Assembly (NCBI GenBank): GCA_020433835.1
Contig: JAGRBY010000003.1
Location: 1 to 53,013 of the forward strand
Direction: 5' to 3'
DNA from: Anaerolineae bacterium
GTDB lineage: Bacteria > Chloroflexota > Anaerolineae > 4572-78 > J111
DNA length: 53,013 bases
Shown here: piece by piece, positions 6,783 through 14,845 of the stretch
Layout: each line of letters begins with the position of its first letter
Position numbering within the stretch: the stretch's first letter is position 1
Position numbers and translations under genes: made by a program
Notes under the pieces: model-generated
Databases searched by the model: none
What the model was told of the DNA's origin: nothing
What the model saw: the letters and a program-made list of their open reading frames with translations, nothing else

Positions 6783-8777
6783 TTATAGCATGCTGATCGC
6801 TACGGTACAGCGATCAAAGCTTCGTTTCGGCACGAGCAAACGCCCCTCTGATCCGGCTGCTGTCACGGCGCAGGGTTCGGCCACGCCGGGGAGATCGAAT
6901 TTGTCTTGCGCTGCACTGGGGCTGAATTGATCGGCGGGAAGCGCAGCCAGTTCTGTCTGATCGATAATTAGGAGGGGGATTCTTAAATCCTCCGCCAGAA
7001 TCTGTAAGCCAGCCTCATCGGCTTTGAGATCGACCGTGGCCAGTGCCGCTACGCTGTCGAGCGCCAGATTGGCATCGTGCAGCGTTGTTTCCAGGGCCAA
7101 GCGCAGTTCTGCCGTCGGCACACCGCGTTTGCAACCCATCCCGGCAATTAAAACCGGCGGTCGGTACAGCACGCATTTCTCCATAAAATGCAGATGATGA
7201 TCGCTCAGCGGCCGGTGCGAGATAATCAACCCGGCGGCGTAAGCATCCAAATCCAAATCATCGAGCTGATCCACCCACGTGATCGTCTCAACTGGTGCCA
7301 ACCAGCTTTCAATTTCGGAGCGCAGGTCGTCCAACTCGGGATCGAGGTAGACGCCGATGGGGTCATCGTTGACCAGACATGCGCTGGCATACGTCAACGC
7401 GCTGTTGGGGTCGATGCGCCAGCCGTCAGCCTGACCCAGTTGGTCGAGGGCCGGTTTCCCCTGCACATCGCTGGCGGTGGTGATGGCAGCCACACCGCCC
7501 GTCAGTTCGGCGATATGGTGAGCTAAAGCGTTGGCTCCGGCTTGATGTCCGCCCAGCAGCGGGATAACCGACTGGCCGCTTTCGTCCAAGCAAACCACAG
7601 CCGGGTCGCTCGATTTGTGGCCCAATAAAGGTGCGATGGCCCGAACGGCGACCCCCGTCGGCATCACCAAAATAAGCTGATTGTGCTTGGCCCAGCGCAG
7701 ACGAATTTCAGCGAGTGATGAATCGCTATAAAGGGCCGTCGGCGTTTGGCGACTAATACTTGGGTCGATGACCGACTCGAACTTAGCCGGGATGGCGAGT
7801 GTGGTGCCTAAATCTGCGGCCAATTGAGCGGCCAGTTGGCTACCCTGCTTGGTAATCGCGATGACAACGCTGCCTTCGCGCCCTGCCCGGCTGCCAAGAT
7901 GTTTTTCCCCGGCGACAACACCACCGACCGCGCCCTGAGCTTCCCGTCGTTCTTTACCACGCTGAAAATCTTCGGCTCGGCGGAAGCGGTGGGTATAGCT
8001 TTTGTCATACAGATGGCTGCTGGTTCGGCGGTTTTTACCTTTCAGGCTGGGGTCAAGCGCCGGACTAACCAAAATAAGGGCGTGTTTCGTATAGCCCATC
8101 TTTTTGACTTTTTCGGCGATGTCGGCCAGCGTGCCGGTCACATGACTTTCGTCAGGCCAGGTCACTTTGTGATGAACGGCCACCGGCGTTTCCGGGCCGT
8201 AGCCGCCACTGGCCAGCAGATCATCGATTACGTGGCGGATGCGGCTGACGCTGAGGTAAATCGCCAGCGATGCGCCGGGGGCGGCCAGCGTGCGCAGATC
8301 CTCACCTTCCGGCATCGTCGTTCGACCGGCAGTGCGGGTCAGGATGATGGTTTGGACCACGTCCGGCACGGTCAATTCAGTTTTAAGCTGGGCGGCGGCG
8401 GCAAAGACGGCCGTGACGCCCGGCACAATTTCATACGGTATCTGATAATCTTCCAGGTAGGCCATCTGCTCGTGTATAGCGCCGTACAGCGCCGGATCGC
8501 CGCTGTGAATACGGGCCACTACGCCGCCGGATTGGGCGACTTCAACCATCAGCTCCAAAATTTGCTCCAGATGCAGATGAGATGACGTCTCGATGCGGGC
8601 CTCCGGCTTGCGAGCCAACTTGGCCACACTTTCCTCAACCAGACTGTCGGCGTAAAGGATGAGATCGGCCTGGGCGATAATATCTTGACCGCGAACGGTA
8701 ATCAAATCGGGTGCGCCGGGACCGGCCCCTACAAAGTAAACGGTGCCGGGTTGGGTTTGGTATTGTTTTTCGGCCAT
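6783..8777 (-). CDS. cbiFG: Fused cobalt-precorrin-4 C11-methyltransferase (CbiF) and cobalt-precorrin-5A hydrolase (CbiG)
   Basis: A 664-residue fusion. Residues 1-250 are CbiF/Cob[16 protein letters not shown] (16-30), HSGDPALYGA (91-100), VPGVTAVFAAAA (118-129) and GRTTMPEGE (151-159). An Arg/Lys-rich linker follows (about 250-300). Residues 303-664 are CbiG, which opens the lactone and releases acetaldehyde: MPTGVAVRAIAPLL (372-385), PLLGGHQAGANALA (406-419) and a C-terminal AGMGCKRGVPTAEL motif. CbiG is a mark of the early-cobalt pathway. The ATG overlaps the cbiL stop by one base (TAATG), so the two are translationally coupled. The steps joined, C11 methylation and ring opening, are consecutive. 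Confidence 0.93.
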   Translation of the reverse strand: MAEKQYQTQPGTVYFVGAGPGAPDLITVRGQDIIAQADLILYADSLVEESVAKLARKPEARIETSSHLHLEQILELMVEVAQSGGVVARIHSGDPALYGAIHEQMAYLEDYQIPYEIVPGVTAVFAAAAQLKTELTVPDVVQTIILTRTAGRTTMPEGEDLRTLAAPGASLAIYLSVSRIRHVIDDLLASGGYGPETPVAVHHKVTWPDESHVTGTLADIAEKVKKMGYTKHALILVSPALDPSLKGKNRRTSSHLYDKSYTHRFRRAEDFQRGKERREAQGAVGGVVAGEKHLGSRAGREGSVVIAITKQGSQLAAQLAADLGTTLAIPAKFESVIDPSISRQTPTALYSDSSLAEIRLRWAKHNQLILVMPTGVAVRAIAPLLGHKSSDPAVVCLDESGQSVIPLLGGHQAGANALAHHIAELTGGVAAITTASDVQGKPALDQLGQADGWRIDPNSALTYASACLVNDDPIGVYLDPELDDLRSEIESWLAPVETITWVDQLDDLDLDAYAAGLIISHRPLSDHHLHFMEKCVLYRPPVLIAGMGCKRGVPTAELRLALETTLHDANLALDSVAALATVDLKADEAGLQILAEDLRIPLLIIDQTELAALPADQFSPSAAQDKFDLPGVAEPCAVTAAGSEGRLLVPKRSFDRCTVAISML

Positions 8778-9526
8778 TAGAATTGAGACCCTTTCTGTTT
8801 TGTAATAAGTAGCGATAAGTAGGGACGCCGTTGATTTTTCAAGGCACGCAGATCCGCGCCGATGGCGACCCGTTCTTCCGGCATGCCAACACGCTCGGCG
8901 TACATGGATGACTCCAGGAGATCCATCTCTTCCAAGGCATCCAAAATTTGGGGCAGAACGGTCCCGACTTTCATCAAAATGATCGTATCAAAGTCGGTGA
9001 GAAGCTGGCGCAGTTGCGTTTCATCCGTTTCGTAGCTAGCCGGCAAAATAGCCACCCGCTCCGAGGTGGAGCCTAGTACAAACTGGCCCTGTGCTGCCGA
9101 GGCTGCAAATGAGGTGACGCCCGGAATAATCTTGATGGTGATTTCTGGGTATGCCTCAGCCAAAGCGGCCCAAATGTAGGTGAAGGTGCCGTACAAAAGC
9201 GGGTCACCTAACAATAGATAGACCCCTTTAACGGTTTTCGTTCCGGTGACTGCCTGCATCTGCTCGGCGATCTGTTGCGCTGCGCCTTGCCAGGCCGGCA
9301 CTAATTGGTCAGCATTGCGGGTCATCGGCAACAGGAGTTCGACAATCTGCTGGCGATCGTGATCGATCCACTCTTGGGCAATGCGTAATGCCAGGCTTTT
9401 TTCGCCGTCTTGGCTGCGCGGCACAAAAATGAAATCGGCCTGCTGGATAGCACGCAGCCCCTTCAGCGTAATGAGCTCCGGATCGCCAGGCCCCAGGCCA
9501 ACAGCGGTAAGTATAGTGTTTTCCAA
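8777..9526 (-). CDS. cbiL: Precorrin-2 / cobalt-factor II C20-methyltransferase
   Basis: A 249-residue tetrapyrrole methylase of the CbiL/CobI type: GLGPGDPELITLKG (10-23), the FVPRSQDGEKSLA segment that in this family follows the first helix, LLLGDPLLYGTF and PGVTSFAASAA. It transfers a methyl group to C20 of cobalt-sirohydrochlorin. A GGAGG ribosome site is placed 6-8 bases before the ATG. It follows a 162-base gap after cbiET, the largest in the operon, so an internal promoter is possible, though none with good boxes was found. The stop overlaps the start of cbiFG. Confidence 0.9.
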   Translation of the reverse strand: MENTILTAVGLGPGDPELITLKGLRAIQQADFIFVPRSQDGEKSLALRIAQEWIDHDRQQIVELLLPMTRNADQLVPAWQGAAQQIAEQMQAVTGTKTVKGVYLLLGDPLLYGTFTYIWAALAEAYPEITIKIIPGVTSFAASAAQGQFVLGSTSERVAILPASYETDETQLRQLLTDFDTIILMKVGTVLPQILDALEEMDLLESSMYAERVGMPEERVAIGADLRALKNQRRPYLSLLITKQKGSQF

Positions 9527-9688
9527 CGGTTTAATCCTCCATCCCTATAGGTAGAGTTTTCAAAGTGAAGTTGTGATAATGTTTTTGATAGAAATTTTGG
9601 CAGGATTATGCTGATTTTATCGGGTTTGTTGTAAAAATCGAAAAATCTTGCCTATTTGATTTTATGCTAAGCGTATCCGTTTTGTACC

Positions 9689-10909
9689 CTACTTAACCCA
9701 AACGACGACGAACACCGGATTCAGCGCCTCAAAACGGAGCATGTCTAAAATGGGGACGCCTCGGCTAACCTGAAGTTGGGTTACTCGCGCCTCGGGTAAT
9801 AACTGTCGTATTGTAGCCAAATTTTCTAATGTGGCTAGATTGATCACCAACCGCCCTCCTGGTCGCAGTCGCCGCCGTATCAAGTCGATGATGGCCTCCA
9901 GCCGTCCGCCACTGCCGCCGATAAAAACGGCATCCGGATCGGGCCAAGTATCAATATGATCAGGCGCAGTACCGTGCAGGAGTTGCAAGTTGGGGGCAGG
10001 GAAGCGTGCGAGATTCTCACGGGCGTAGTTGAAAAATTCCAGCCGCTTTTCGATAGAGTAAACCGAGGCCGCCGGCACGGAGCGCGCCGCCTCGATACTG
10101 ACAGAGCCACTCCCCGCACCGATATCCCACATGACTGCGTCCGGCTTTAAAGCCAATTCGGCGATGCTCAGCAGCCGAATCTCCCGTTTGGTGATCTGGG
10201 CGGCGGCGGTTGTGAATTGGTCATCTGGCAAACCGGGCGGAATCGCAACCACCGGTTCGGCTTGATGACGCCAGACCACAAAAACGTTGAGGGGCGCGTA
10301 GGACTCTTGATCGACCTGATTGAGTGTGGTTCTTACCACACGCTGTTCGGGACTGCCTAGATTTTCGCAAATAGCGCAAGGGGTGGTAGGGGCAAATCCG
10401 GCTCGGAGCAGAGCCTGAGCAATAGCGGCGGGGGTGTGATGGCCGTCGGTTAGAATAGCGGCTTTGGGCGCAAGCTGCGCCTTGGCGACCACCTCAGCCA
10501 AGGGCCGAGCATGGGCACTGAGCAGAGCCGCATCGCGCCACGGTTCGGCCAGTGCGGCAAAAGCCAATTGGAAAGCGGTAGCAGCCGGAATAATCTCCAG
10601 CGCCTCAGCCGGGAAGTAGCGTCGCAGTGTCGCCCCGATGCCGAAGCAAAGCGGATCGCCGGAGGCTAAGACTACGGCCTGCTTGCCTGCCTGACGCACC
10701 TGCCGCAGCCGCTCGGCGACGCTGTCCATGTCGGCTCGAATGGGAAGCTGTTCGCCGCGAAAGTTGGGAAAGTAGCTAAGGTGGCGCTGGCCGCCGGCTA
10801 AGAGATCGGCGGTGTTGATGCGATCCAAAAGGATGTTAGGTAGCATCGCTGCCCCTGCCGCACTAATCCCCACGATCAGAATTTGTGGAAGGCCGTCCGA
10901 ACTACTCAC
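9689..10909 (-). CDS. cobL: Precorrin-6Y C5,15-methyltransferase (decarboxylating), CbiE-CbiT fusion
   Basis: I take GTG 10909 as the start: it overlaps the cbiD stop as GTGAGTAG, and the longer frame from 10972 would add 21 basic residues unlike the family. The product is 406 residues. The N-terminal CbiE methylase domain (1-200) has ILIVGISAAG and ASGDPLCFGIGATL (81-94). The C-terminal CbiT domain (about 235-406) is a class I methyltransferase with WDIGAGSGSVSIEAA (261-275), KRLEFFNYARENL and IGGSGGRLEAII. Together they methylate C5 and C15 and decarboxylate the C12 acetate. The single-protein form is called CobL in the aerobic pathway, but the partners here are anaerobic-type. Confidence 0.92.
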   Translation of the reverse strand: MSSSDGLPQILIVGISAAGAAMLPNILLDRINTADLLAGGQRHLSYFPNFRGEQLPIRADMDSVAERLRQVRQAGKQAVVLASGDPLCFGIGATLRRYFPAEALEIIPAATAFQLAFAALAEPWRDAALLSAHARPLAEVVAKAQLAPKAAILTDGHHTPAAIAQALLRAGFAPTTPCAICENLGSPEQRVVRTTLNQVDQESYAPLNVFVVWRHQAEPVVAIPPGLPDDQFTTAAAQITKREIRLLSIAELALKPDAVMWDIGAGSGSVSIEAARSVPAASVYSIEKRLEFFNYARENLARFPAPNLQLLHGTAPDHIDTWPDPDAVFIGGSGGRLEAIIDLIRRRLRPGGRLVINLATLENLATIRQLLPEARVTQLQVSRGVPILDMLRFEALNPVFVVVWVK

Positions 10910-12260
10910 CCCGCTTCTTGGCCTCTTTCTCTTGGCGTCGGGCCATCTCTTCATCCCAGGTGCGGTTACCAACCCGGCCCTGGGTGGGGGCTGGCGGGTT
11001 GCGTCGTTGGCCCATCACCCCTTCCTCATCATAGGAGTGGGCTGGATCGGCGCTGAGGCGCTCCACCAGGGTTTCAGCCGATCCGTGGCGAGCGGATGTG
11101 TGCCGGACACCGCCTTTGGCACGCGCCAGAACAGTGCCGTCGAAGTCGACTAGAATAGTTTCTAACTCCATATCACCCTCTTGGCTGCGCACAAATTCGT
11201 GGCAGCTTTGCAGGGCCAGATCAACCACCCGTTGAACCGGAGCCATCAAGTCGTACTCCTGGCACAATTCCAGAAAATGACGACCGGTGTTGGCGTTGGC
11301 GACGGCCTCGACCAATGCTGCCGGGGCAGCGCAGTCGCGACAGACTTGGGCCAGAAACTCAAAATCGACCTGATTGCCGGCCACGTGAGTCGTCATATGT
11401 CCCTGTGCAGTTTTGACCATCTTGCCGATCATCCCCACAAAAACTGCTGACTCGACGTCGTGAGCGACGCAGGTTTTGAGGGCATCGCCGGTAAAAATGC
11501 TTAACTCGACAAAGGAAACTTCCGGCAGTTCCGGGAAAATTTTCATAGCGAAGCGCTCGGAGCGACCGCCGGTGGCCATGACTACTTTCTCGGAGCTGTT
11601 TTTGGCAGCGACTTCCACGGCCTGAACGACACTGGCTCGCCAGGCGGCTGTACTGTAGGGAAATACCTTGCCGGTGGTCCCTAAAATGCTGATGCCGCCG
11701 ATGATACCTAACCGGGCATTGAGGGTTTTTTGAGCCAGCGTTTCACCGGCCGGAATGCTGATAACGACGTCCAAACCGCGCGTTTCGAGAAACTGCTCGC
11801 CGTTATCGGCTACAGCTTTGACGGCATCGCGTACGTTATCGCCAATTTGTCGACGTGGAACCGGGTTGATGGCCGGGCCACCGACCTCTAAGCCCAGACC
11901 GGGTAGGGTAACACGCCCGACGCCTTGACCACCTTCTAAATGGATACCGGGTTTGTCGCTGTAGCTCACACGGGCGCAGATAAGTGCGCCGTGGGTTACG
12001 TCGGGATCGTCACCGGCATCTTTGACCATACAGCAAGAGGCGGTATCTGAAGACAATTGACGCTCGACTGGGGTCATCGTGGTAGTTTCGCCGATGGGCA
12101 GGGAAATCGTAACTTGCTCCGGCCACGAGCCAGTTAGCAAAGCGATGGTGGCTGCTTTGGCTGCGGCGGAGGCGTTGCTGCCGGTGGTAAAACCTGTTCT
12201 CGTGCCCTGCCGGTTGCGGGGCGGAACGGGATACTGTGTGGTTGGGGTACTATTCGTCAT
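10902..12260 (-). CDS. cbiD: Cobalt-precorrin-5B C1-methyltransferase with long charged C-terminal tail
   Basis: A 452-residue protein. The body matches CbiD: TRTGFTTGSNASAAAKAA (20-37), VKDAGDDPDVTHG, GGQGVGRVTLPGL, GIIGGISILGTTG and MATGGRSERFAMK. CbiD methylates C1 and is specific to the early-cobalt pathway. Family members usually end near residue 370-385. This one has about 70 further residues, rich in Arg, Glu and Pro (from about GVRHTSARHG to EEMARRQEKEAKKRGE), with no recognised domain and a predicted disordered or helical character. The gene starts 2 bases after the cbiC stop, and its tail overlaps cbiET by 8 bases. Confidence 0.92.
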   Translation of the reverse strand: MTNSTPTTQYPVPPRNRQGTRTGFTTGSNASAAAKAATIALLTGSWPEQVTISLPIGETTTMTPVERQLSSDTASCCMVKDAGDDPDVTHGALICARVSYSDKPGIHLEGGQGVGRVTLPGLGLEVGGPAINPVPRRQIGDNVRDAVKAVADNGEQFLETRGLDVVISIPAGETLAQKTLNARLGIIGGISILGTTGKVFPYSTAAWRASVVQAVEVAAKNSSEKVVMATGGRSERFAMKIFPELPEVSFVELSIFTGDALKTCVAHDVESAVFVGMIGKMVKTAQGHMTTHVAGNQVDFEFLAQVCRDCAAPAALVEAVANANTGRHFLELCQEYDLMAPVQRVVDLALQSCHEFVRSQEGDMELETILVDFDGTVLARAKGGVRHTSARHGSAETLVERLSADPAHSYDEEGVMGQRRNPPAPTQGRVGNRTWDEEMARRQEKEAKKRGE

Positions 12261-12262
12261 GG

Positions 12263-12925
12263 TTAATCAACCTCCGTTACCGGGGCATCGACAGCCAGCC
12301 GCAGCAGAGCATTGACAATAGCGACGGCGACCGGCGTACCGCCTTTACGCCCCAGTGTTGTGATCCAGGGTACGGCGGTGACGGTCGTCAACGCTTCTTT
12401 ACTTTCAATTGTGTTGATAAAGCCCACCGGCACGCCGATAATCAACGCCGGGCGGATGCCTTCATCAACCAACCTGATGGCTTCAAACAGGGCTGTTGGC
12501 GCATTGCCGACAACCACGAGACTGCCTTCAAGCAAGCCTTGCTCCGCCGCCCAGCGAATGCCCATCGCGCTGCGGGTTGATCCGGCGGCCTCAGCACGCT
12601 GTCGAATAGTCGGTTCGGCGACAAAACAGTGGAGTGCGCCGCCCAAATTCGTTACGCGCGGCTCGCTAATGCCGGCGCGAATCATATTGACATCGCAGAC
12701 GATGGGGCAGCCCATGTTGAGGGCTTTTGTGCCGGCATCAACCGCATTGGGACTGATTTCGGTGGTTTCGGCAAAATCGAAATCGGCGGTGCTGTGAATA
12801 ATCCGTTCGATGATGTCGGCGTTGGGTGAAGTAAATTGGTAACCGGCGGTGCTGAGTTCCTGGCGGATGAGGCTGAAGGAGTCGGTTGCAATAGCGCCGG
12901 GCTTTTTGATTTCGTGGTAGGTCAT
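12263..12925 (-). CDS. cbiC: Precorrin-8X / cobalt-precorrin-8 methylmutase
   Basis: I take ATG 12925 as the start (MTYHEIKKPGAI) because the longer frame from 13003 overlaps the end of cbiX and adds sequence unlike the family. The 220-residue protein moves the C11 methyl group to C12. It has RIIHSTADFDF (41-51) with the catalytic His44, DVNMIRAGI, and GNAPTALFEAI, followed by the IGVPVGFI segment. It sits second in the operon, 31 bases after cbiX and 2 bases before cbiD. Confidence 0.93.
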   Translation of the reverse strand: MTYHEIKKPGAIATDSFSLIRQELSTAGYQFTSPNADIIERIIHSTADFDFAETTEISPNAVDAGTKALNMGCPIVCDVNMIRAGISEPRVTNLGGALHCFVAEPTIRQRAEAAGSTRSAMGIRWAAEQGLLEGSLVVVGNAPTALFEAIRLVDEGIRPALIIGVPVGFINTIESKEALTTVTAVPWITTLGRKGGTPVAVAIVNALLRLAVDAPVTEVD

Positions 12926-12956
12926 AGTTATATACTCGCAGCGATTGGTTGTTAAG

Positions 12957-14438
12957 CTAGCCGTTGCGGTGCTCTGTCCAATAGTGATGGGTTTTGGCGG
13001 CAACGGTGATAACGTTTTTAATCTCGTCTTCTAATTGGTAATCGGGGCCGGCCGGCAGGTACAGCACGTGCCCCTCGCGTCGGACACAGACGTTTTCGAC
13101 CACAATAGCGCGTAGCAGCCAGAGGGCCATCTCTTCATTGTGGCAGGCCAGGCCGATCCAGCCTGGTGCAGTGCTGTGGACGATAGGCAAGTCGGTAACC
13201 ATGCGCAGGCCGCGCTCTAATTCGGCCAAAACCGCTTTGTATCCGGCCGGATTGGCCTGGATGGCATCGGGCATAACCGGCTCAAGCAGGGTGCCGCGAT
13301 GGGGCGCGCCGCCGGCCAGGGCCAGATCGCAAAAGTCGGTCCACATTTCGTCCCAGGCCGGGCTGCCGTCTTCTTTATATTTGAAGGGTGCGGCACCCAT
13401 CGGTGCGGCGCTGGGCGGTTCGCCGTTTTGATAGCGCGGCGGCAGCAAATCGTTCATCGAGGTGGCACTCTGGCCGTGCGTATGACTATGGCTGTGGCTG
13501 TGACCGTGGCTATGGGGTACGCCCCGCATACCGTGGTGATGATCGGAGGTTTGCGGCATACCGTACTCATCTTCAAAGCCGGTGAATTGGTGGCGATATT
13601 TGCAGAGGTCGCAGGTCATGGCTGCCGTGCCGTCGAGCGTTTGCTCGTATCGATACAGAACGGCTTCGACAATGCCGGGATGGCTGCTGAGATGCTCGGC
13701 GGCCATGATTTCGATGTCGGGATAGGTGGCCTGCATGGCCAGGGCGCGTTCATCAAGACGCTTGCGAATGATGCCGGTAAAGAGTAAATAGGGCAGGGTG
13801 ATAACGCGGCGTGCGCCCAGTTTTACGCAGCGATCGATAACCGATTCGATGTTGGGCTGGGCGAGCGAGTAAAAGGCGGTTTCGACCCAACCGTAGTCCC
13901 GGCCTTCCCACAGCATGCGAGCGGCTTTGGCGACGTCGGAGTTGCTGTCGGGATCGCGACTGCCGCGACCGACCAATATCAGTGCCGTTTGCGAGGCCGG
14001 AATATCGCGCGAACTGCGGGCGATGGCTTCATTGGCACGCTCGGCTAATACATCGATAATTTGCGGCTGTGCGCCCAGCGGCGTGCCGTATTTGAAGTCA
14101 ATCTGCGGCCATTCGCCTTTGGCCCAGTTGATGATAGCCGGGACATCATTTTTTTGATGACCGGCCGGACCAAGAAAAAGTGGCAGGGCTACGACCTGTT
14201 TGGCATCGCTTTCGACACAGGCCCGAATGCCTTCGACAATGGGTGGATCGGCAAATTCGAGAAAACAGGCGTAGACGGGTAATTTGAGATGATCGGCCAG
14301 GAGGTTGGCAAACTGGTTGTATTCGGTAATAGCTTCGGGGTCACGGCTGCCGTGGCCGATGAGGAGAATGGCATCCGGCGCTGTCGTGAGAGACATTACA
14401 GGTGGGGAGGGCGAATTTTGTTTTATATTATCCATCAT
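12957..14438 (-). CDS. cbiX: Sirohydrochlorin cobaltochelatase, long form, with His-rich segment, CxxC and extra C-terminal domain
   Basis: The start is ATG 14438, with GGAG 10 bases upstream; a GTG at 14477 has no such site. The 493-residue protein inserts Co2+ into sirohydrochlorin. The two chelatase half-domains begin with IGHGSRDP (27-34; catalytic H29) and VGRGSRDP (156-163), where Arg replaces His. Next come TCDLCKYR (275-282; CxxC, in long CbiX proteins linked to an Fe-S centre) and a His-rich stretch with many His-Ser pairs (299-321), a likely metal store. Residues 360-493 form a further alpha/beta domain (HRGTLLEPVMPDAI, then WIGLACHNEEMALWLLRAIV) that I cannot name. It is the first gene of the operon. 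Confidence 0.92.
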   Translation of the reverse strand: MMDNIKQNSPSPPVMSLTTAPDAILLIGHGSRDPEAITEYNQFANLLADHLKLPVYACFLEFADPPIVEGIRACVESDAKQVVALPLFLGPAGHQKNDVPAIINWAKGEWPQIDFKYGTPLGAQPQIIDVLAERANEAIARSSRDIPASQTALILVGRGSRDPDSNSDVAKAARMLWEGRDYGWVETAFYSLAQPNIESVIDRCVKLGARRVITLPYLLFTGIIRKRLDERALAMQATYPDIEIMAAEHLSSHPGIVEAVLYRYEQTLDGTAAMTCDLCKYRHQFTGFEDEYGMPQTSDHHHGMRGVPHSHGHSHSHSHTHGQSATSMNDLLPPRYQNGEPPSAAPMGAAPFKYKEDGSPAWDEMWTDFCDLALAGGAPHRGTLLEPVMPDAIQANPAGYKAVLAELERGLRMVTDLPIVHSTAPGWIGLACHNEEMALWLLRAIVVENVCVRREGHVLYLPAGPDYQLEDEIKNVITVAAKTHHYWTEHRNG

Positions 14439-14475
14439 GGGTAAACTGCTCCAAGGTGTCGGGAAAGAGAAATAC

Positions 14476-14494
14476 ACGTATCATCGTGATACGT
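14476..14494. promoter_or_regulatory. Perfect palindrome in the cbiX leader (candidate operator)
   Basis: ACGTATCA and TGATACGT flank a 3-base spacer about 40 bases upstream of the cbiX start. A possible -10 box (TACAAT, minus strand, 14517-14522) lies just upstream. No cobalamin riboswitch is recognisable in this leader, so a protein operator is a reasonable guess only. Confidence 0.35.
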
Positions 14495-14538
14495 CTAGGC
14501 TCCTCTCTCAGCTAAAATTGTATCGTGTTTTTAATATG

Positions 14539-14662
14539 ACAGGACTTACGTAAAAGTCAGGTGACAGTCACTTATTGTTTATAAATCAGCACGGGATTAG
14601 CCTAAATAGGTTGATTTAAGGTGTCCAAGTGACTGTCACCTTTAGAACTGCGTAAGTCCTGT
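14539..14662. repeat. MITE-like inverted repeat element 1
   Basis: A 124-base element with outer arms ACAGGACTTACG and CGTAAGTCCTGT and inner arms GGTGACAGTCACTT and AAGTGACTGTCACC. It could form one long imperfect hairpin. No coding capacity. The right arm reads TTACGCAGTT inward, a motif shared with element 2. Confidence 0.75.
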
Positions 14663-14782
14663 ATGAGTTACGCAGTTGACGCGAAATCAGGTGTTTTGTA
14701 GCACAAATTACACATTTGTGCGTCTTGTTTGTCCCAAAACAGGAACAATTTAGCAAATTGTTCTACGAACTGCGTAACTCAT
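14663..14782. repeat. MITE-like inverted repeat element 2
   Basis: A 120-base element with perfect 15-base ends ATGAGTTACGCAGTT and AACTGCGTAACTCAT, beginning at the base after element 1 ends. It contains two further small hairpins (GCACAAATTACACATTTGTGC and GAACAATTTAGCAAATTGTTC, each quoted in part as arms around an A/T loop). Confidence 0.75.
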
Positions 14783-14845
14783 ATAAAATGCAGATCGTTG
14801 AGTTTTTTTGGCTTGAGTCTACTCGAAGACGTTGTTGCCGGGTGC

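Larger units (their letters stand above)
14439..14845. other. Intergenic stretch between cbiX and the metallophosphoesterase gene
   Basis: About 400 bases with no gene. It holds the cbiX leader with its palindrome (14476-14494) and two abutting MITE-like elements (14539-14662 and 14663-14782), described separately. No cobalamin riboswitch core was found on the minus strand. Confidence 0.6.

Noticed and set aside
9527..9688. Cobalamin riboswitch upstream of cbiL
   Set aside because: No conserved B12-box core could be read on the minus strand in this 162-base gap.
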